DNA of 52,852 bases from JBOGEB01 sp050743125 (GTDB lineage: Bacteria > Actinomycetota > Nitriliruptoria > Euzebyales > Egibacteraceae): contig JBOGEB010000009.1 of assembly GCA_050743125.1 (NCBI GenBank), forward strand, positions 1-52,852. The letters are read 5' to 3'. The notes under the pieces were generated by a model. The model made no database searches, was not told where the DNA came from, and saw only the letters and a list, made by a program, of their open reading frames with translations. Shown here in pieces: positions 49,941 to 52,852 of this stretch. The position numbers were made by a program, and so were the translations under genes. Position 1 is the stretch's first letter. The number at the start of each line of letters is the position of its first letter.

Positions 49941-50879
49941 TCAGTGCCCGGCGAGGCCCTCGTGGACGGCGTAGAGGGAGGCTTGGGTGCGGTCGGCCAG
50001 GCCGAGCTTGGCGAGCACGCTGCTCACGTGCGTCTTGACGGTCTTCTCGGCGACGACGAGCTCGCGGGCGATCTCCCGGTTGGAGCGGCCCTGGCCGAGC
50101 AGTGCGAGGACCTCGCGCTCGCGGGGGGTGAGGCGCTCGGCCGCTNNNNNNNNNNNNNNNNNNNNNNNNNNNNNNNNNNNNNNNNNNNNNNNNNNNNNNN
50201 NNNNNNNNNNNNNNNNNNNNNNNNNNNNNNNNNNNNNNNNNNNNNGCTGCTCACGTGCGTCTTGACGGTCTTCTCGGCGACGACGAGCTCGCGGGCGATC
50301 TCCCGGTTGGAGCGGCCCTGGCCGAGCAGTGCGAGGACCTCGCGCTCGCGGGGGGTGAGGCGCTCGGCCGCTTGAGGTTGGGAGACCTTGCGGAGCACCC
50401 GGGAGGTGACCGCCGGGTCGAGCAGCGCGTGGCCGCGCGCTCGCGGGGGGTGAGGCGCTCGGCCGCTCGAGGTTGGGAGACCTTGCGGAGCACCCGGGAG
50501 GTGACCGCCGGGTCGAGCAGCGCGTGGCCGCGCGCTCCAGCTCGGACGGCTCGACGTCCTTCAGCAGGTAGCCGGCCGCGCCGGCCCGCACGGCCGGCAG
50601 GACCTGGTCGTCGCCCGCGAAGCTCGTCAGGACGATCACCGCCACGTCCGGGTCGCGCGCCCGGATCCGCTCGATCGCCTTGATCCCCCCGCCGTCGGGC
50701 AGCACGAGGTCCATGAGCACAACGTCCGGGCGGAGCCGGGCTGCTCGGGCGACCGCCTGCTCGCCGGTGGCGGCCTCGCCGACGACGGTGATCCCGTTCC
50801 GCGAGGAGAGGAACGTCCACAGGCCCTGGCGCACGACCGGGTGGTCGTCGGCGATGACGACGCGGATCTCGGTGCTCAC
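49941..50879 (-). CDS. NarL/LuxR-type response regulator, broken in this assembly
   Basis: The receiver domain is intact: STEIRVVIADDHPVVRQGL, phosphoacceptor in RPDVVLMDLVLPDGGG and VIVLTSFAGDDQVLPAV. The C-terminal LuxR helix-turn-helix is also intact: LTPREREVLALLGQGRSNRE then IARELVVAEKTVKTHVSSVL. The linker between them is scrambled by a 100-N gap, a 127-bp duplication, a 95-bp duplication and a frame change near 50530. GTG 50879 overlaps the kinase stop as GTGA. It probably controls the adjacent ABC exporter. Confidence 0.75.
   Translation of the reverse strand: MSTEIRVVIADDHPVVRQGLWTFLSSRNGITVVGEAATGEQAVARAARLRPDVVLMDLVLPDGGGIKAIERIRARDPDVAVIVLTSFAGDDQVLPAVRAGAAGYLLKDVEPSELERAATRCSTRRSPPGCSARSPNLERPSASPPASARPRAARPGGHLPGAPQGLPTSSGRAPHPPRARGPRTARPGPLQPGDRPRARRRREDRQDAREQXXXXXXXXXXXXXXXXXXXXXXXXXXXXXXXXXXAAERLTPREREVLALLGQGRSNREIARELVVAEKTVKTHVSSVLAKLGLADRTQASLYAVHEGLAGH
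50019..50536. repeat. Duplicated segments flanking an assembly gap
   Basis: Bases 50019-50145 reappear as 50246-50372 on the other side of the gap. A second duplication has an offset of 95 bp: the block around 50346-50441 recurs at 50441-50536, differing by one base. Since 95 is not a multiple of three, the frame breaks. Mis-assembly of one copy is the simplest reading. Confidence 0.85.
50146..50245. other. Assembly gap, 100 N
   Basis: A run of exactly 100 undetermined bases within the response regulator gene, with the same sequence on both sides. The true distance is unknown and could even be negative (overlap of contig ends). Confidence 0.98.
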
Positions 50880-51873
50880 GGTGGGCACTCCAGCCGCACG
50901 GTCGTGCCGGCGCCCGGCGCCGACCTGATCCGCAGGCTCCCGCCGAGCCTGCGGGCTCGCTCCCGCATCGAGATGAGAACGTGTTGAGAATGCGCGCAGT
51001 GGCCTTGGATGCGGCTGGGCGCGATGCGTGCGGCTTTCCTCCGCAGCCGCGCGAGGCGCATCCGGGACCCTCAGCGGCCTGGCCTACGGGTCTGGGAGCG
51101 CCACTTGGACTGGCGCGGGCGTTGGCGCCGCTGCGTGCCCACCCCCCGCCGCACCGGTTGCACCTTTCCTTCGGATGCAAAGGGAAGCGGGATCCGAGTT
51201 GCCGCCTTACGGCAGCAAGACCGCATTCTCAACCACGCGCTGAGGCCCAGATGGCGTGCCCGCACCGACCGGGCGACGGGGTCGAACCCCACCCCGTCGT
51301 CGCGCACGACCAGGACCAGCGCTGGTCCGTCGAGCGTGACCTCGACCGCCACCGTCGTCGCCCGCGCGTGGCGGAGCGCGTTGCCGAGCGCCTTCTGGGC
51401 CACGCGAAAGACCTCACGCTCGAGGTCCAGATCTCTCCGCCGGTCTCCGGAGACCCGCAGGGTCACGTCGAGGCCGTGCGCCCGGCGCAGCACCTCCACA
51501 TGGTGACCGAGCCCGTCCGCCTCCAGCGCCGGCGGCCGCAGCCCGTGGATCGCCGCGCGCAGCTCGGCGAGCGCCGACCGGGCCAGCGCCTTCACCGTCC
51601 CAGATCGTGCTCGGCCTGGGCCGGGTCGGCGCGCACCGCCCCTGCGCTGCCGTCTCGGCGACCAGCGCCAGGCTGAACAGCGTCTGGTTCATCGCGTCGT
51701 GCAGCTCGTGGGCGAGCCGGGTGTGCTCTTGTGCGACCGACAGCTCGCGGGTCAGCTCGAACAGCCGCGCGTTCTCGATCGCGATCGCCGCCGGCGCGGC
51801 GAGCAGCTCGATCAGCCGCTGATCTTCGTCCGAGAAGCCCGGCTCCTTGCGGTCGTGGCTGGTCAACCCCTGG
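50876..51873 (-). pseudogene. Sensor histidine kinase, truncated and interrupted
   Basis: Parts of a NarX/DesK-type kinase appear in order: the end of a GAF domain (PGFSDEDQRLIELLAAPAAI), the histidine box RLAHELHDAMNQTLFSLAL, the dimerisation end ALAELRAAIHGLRPPALEAD, and ATPase boxes ALGNALRHARAT, VRDDGVGFDP and GGSLRIRSAPGAGTTVRLE. The 5' end is cut at the cutA gene. Frame changes lie near 51640 and 51605. A 270-bp inverted-repeat element sits between HLGL and ISMRERA. The kinase cannot be functional as given. It is the partner of the adjacent response regulator. Confidence 0.82.
50975..51244. mobile_element. MITE-like element inserted in the kinase gene
   Basis: The ends are inverted repeats: GAGAACGTGTTGAGAATGCG at the left, and AGCGCGTGGTTGAGAATGCG read inward on the opposite strand from the right. 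Removing the element and one CTC joins kinase codons H-L-G-L to I-S-M, so CTC may be a 3-bp target duplication. The interior has no coding potential. The termini resemble the GTGTTTGAGAA sequences at 22950, 28364 and 29215, suggesting one family. Confidence 0.7.
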
Positions 51874-52192
51874 TTTCTTGCCTGATCCAGTCGAGGTACC
51901 GGTCGCTCCCGCCGACGATCGGCGTCGCGGTGATCTCCGGCGTGTCGTACGAATGCTCGCGACGCAGGGTCTCGACGACCTCGGAGAGCAGCTCGCCCCT
52001 CGTCTTGATCACGCACAGCCACTCGGTCGCCTGCTCCAGCTCGCCCTGCCACCAGTAGTGGCTCGTGATCGGCCCGACGATCTGCACACACGCGGCCAGC
52101 CGAGCTTGGAGGAGCTTGCGGGCGAGCTGGGGCGCCTCTGCTTCTTGATCCGTGGTCGTCATGACTTGGACGTAGTCAGCTGCGGCGGTCAT
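51863..52192 (-). CDS. cutA: CutA1 divalent-ion tolerance protein
   Basis: The 109-residue protein matches the CutA1 family: VMTTTDQEAEAPQLARKLLQ, ARLAACVQIVGPITSHYWWQ, GELEQATEWLCVIKTR and HSYDTPEITATPI. CutA1 forms very stable trimers of a ferredoxin-like fold; its role in metal tolerance is debated. The start overlaps the end of the XRE regulator gene by 17 bp. Its 3' end abuts the truncated histidine kinase, suggesting that a rearrangement joined the two. Confidence 0.92.
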   Translation of the reverse strand: MTAAADYVQVMTTTDQEAEAPQLARKLLQARLAACVQIVGPITSHYWWQGELEQATEWLCVIKTRGELLSEVVETLRREHSYDTPEITATPIVGGSDRYLDWIRQETRG

Positions 52193-52847
52193 CGTGAGTT
52201 GCTCCGAATGCTTTGTCGAAGCGCACCCGGGCGACCTCGGGCTCCCGGGCGAGGACAGTCAAGCCGTCATAGATGTCGGTGTCGTAGGTGCATCCAACCC
52301 ATCGCCCTACCATGAGCTGCCCAGAGCGATGGACGGTGTAGAACATGACCCCGCGCTGCCGGTCGTTCGGGTCGATCGCGGTGTAGGAGCCCATGAGGAA
52401 TGCGTTGTCGTGCAGCGTGCAGTCCGCGCGCCACAAGTAGCCGCCGATCGGGTTCGCTGGGCTCACCGCTTCATTCTGAAGGACCACGTGATTGCCGGCC
52501 TGCTCGACCCGCAGGACCTCGGTGTTGATGTTCAGCTCGTCTTCGACGGTCGTTTCCCATACGGCGTGCCACGTGCCGCTGAGGTCAATGCCTGCGGCGT
52601 CCCACATCGGCGCGTGGCGGCCCCGATTCTCTCGCTCCCTGCGCAGTAAGGGCTCGAGTTCGCTCCGAGCGCCAGGAAAGGACTCCTCGACCTTGTCCAA
52701 GAACTCGAGGGGAGGCAGGTGGATTCCCCGCATCATGTTCGCCACTGTAGATCGTTTGTATGCCAGGCGCTCCGCGAATTCTTCCTGGCGCAGTCCAGAG
52801 TGTTTCCACACCTTCCGCAATGTATGGGCAAAGGTGGGGGTTTCCAC
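52176..52847 (-). CDS. XRE-family transcriptional regulator
   Basis: The visible 223 residues start at GTG 52847, close to the window edge, so a start further upstream cannot be excluded. Residues 8-60 are a Cro/C1-type helix-turn-helix: HSGLRQEEFAERLAYKRSTV and NMMRGIHLPPLEFLDKV. The remaining 150 residues form a beta-rich domain (GIDLSGTWHAVWETTVEDE, GQLMVGRWVGCTYDTDIYDG) of a kind attached to XRE domains in actinomycetes; it may bind a ligand. The gene overlaps cutA. Confidence 0.8.
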   Translation of the reverse strand: METPTFAHTLRKVWKHSGLRQEEFAERLAYKRSTVANMMRGIHLPPLEFLDKVEESFPGARSELEPLLRRERENRGRHAPMWDAAGIDLSGTWHAVWETTVEDELNINTEVLRVEQAGNHVVLQNEAVSPANPIGGYLWRADCTLHDNAFLMGSYTAIDPNDRQRGVMFYTVHRSGQLMVGRWVGCTYDTDIYDGLTVLAREPEVARVRFDKAFGATHDDRRS

Positions 52848-52852
52848 GGGGC

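Overview
The window is a high-GC Gram-positive (Actinomycetota-like) chromosomal segment from a draft assembly. It contains two 100-N gaps (26170-26269 and 50146-50245). The actinobacterial housekeeping order coaD, a coiled-coil gene, yceD, rpmF, plsX, acpP, rnc, fpg-like, smc, ftsY supports this, as do the GTG starts, the large NAD-glutamate dehydrogenase and the group-2 sigma factor. I cannot name a genus.

Layout. 1-7053: end of a YjbQ-family gene, a methyltransferase, acetoacetyl-CoA synthetase, a sigma factor, a HEPN/nucleotidyltransferase pair with a frameshifted HEPN gene, a UbiA prenyltransferase, a short palindromic element and a NodB-type deacetylase. 7054-12563: about 770 bp without a recognisable gene, then a cluster of single-pass membrane proteins. 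Three of these are long proteins whose external parts are runs of exact seven-residue repeats ending in paired cysteines; five are smaller anchored proteins. One convergent PsbP-like gene lies between them and a strong terminator closes the cluster. 12658-28360: NAD-GDH, thiL-thiD, rpmB with a terminator-like leader, recG, rsmD, coaD, yceD, rpmF, plsX with an in-frame decapeptide repeat array, acpP, rnc and an Fpg-like gene lacking the catalytic N-terminus. 28441-35757: a DnaJ-like membrane protein, a small leucine-zipper protein with a clear promoter, smc, ftsY and a WYL protein.

36123-44750 is the most striking accessory region: an overlapping operon encoding a 49-residue protein, a C25/caspase-like peptidase, a protein of unknown family, a CHAT-SIR2 fusion and a membrane-anchored nSTAND-type NTPase with a C-terminal WD40 propeller. 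The design (sensor/propeller, NTPase switch, several protease- and NADase-type effectors) suggests a conflict, defence or programmed cell death system. It is followed by a small secreted protein on the opposite strand, a decayed partial copy of the WD40 gene and a remnant resembling an I36/crystallin-type gene.

46458-52847 contains much broken sequence: a QueA-like gene with two apparent in-frame deletions, an SDR pseudogene, an intact ABC-2 exporter pair, a LuxR response regulator broken by duplications and a gap, a histidine kinase that is 5'-truncated, frameshifted and interrupted by a 270-bp inverted-repeat element, then cutA and an XRE regulator. Some of this damage may be assembly error. 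Short dispersed repeats (a GTGTTTGAGAA-type terminus, long hairpins, 26-bp direct repeats) are scattered through the window.
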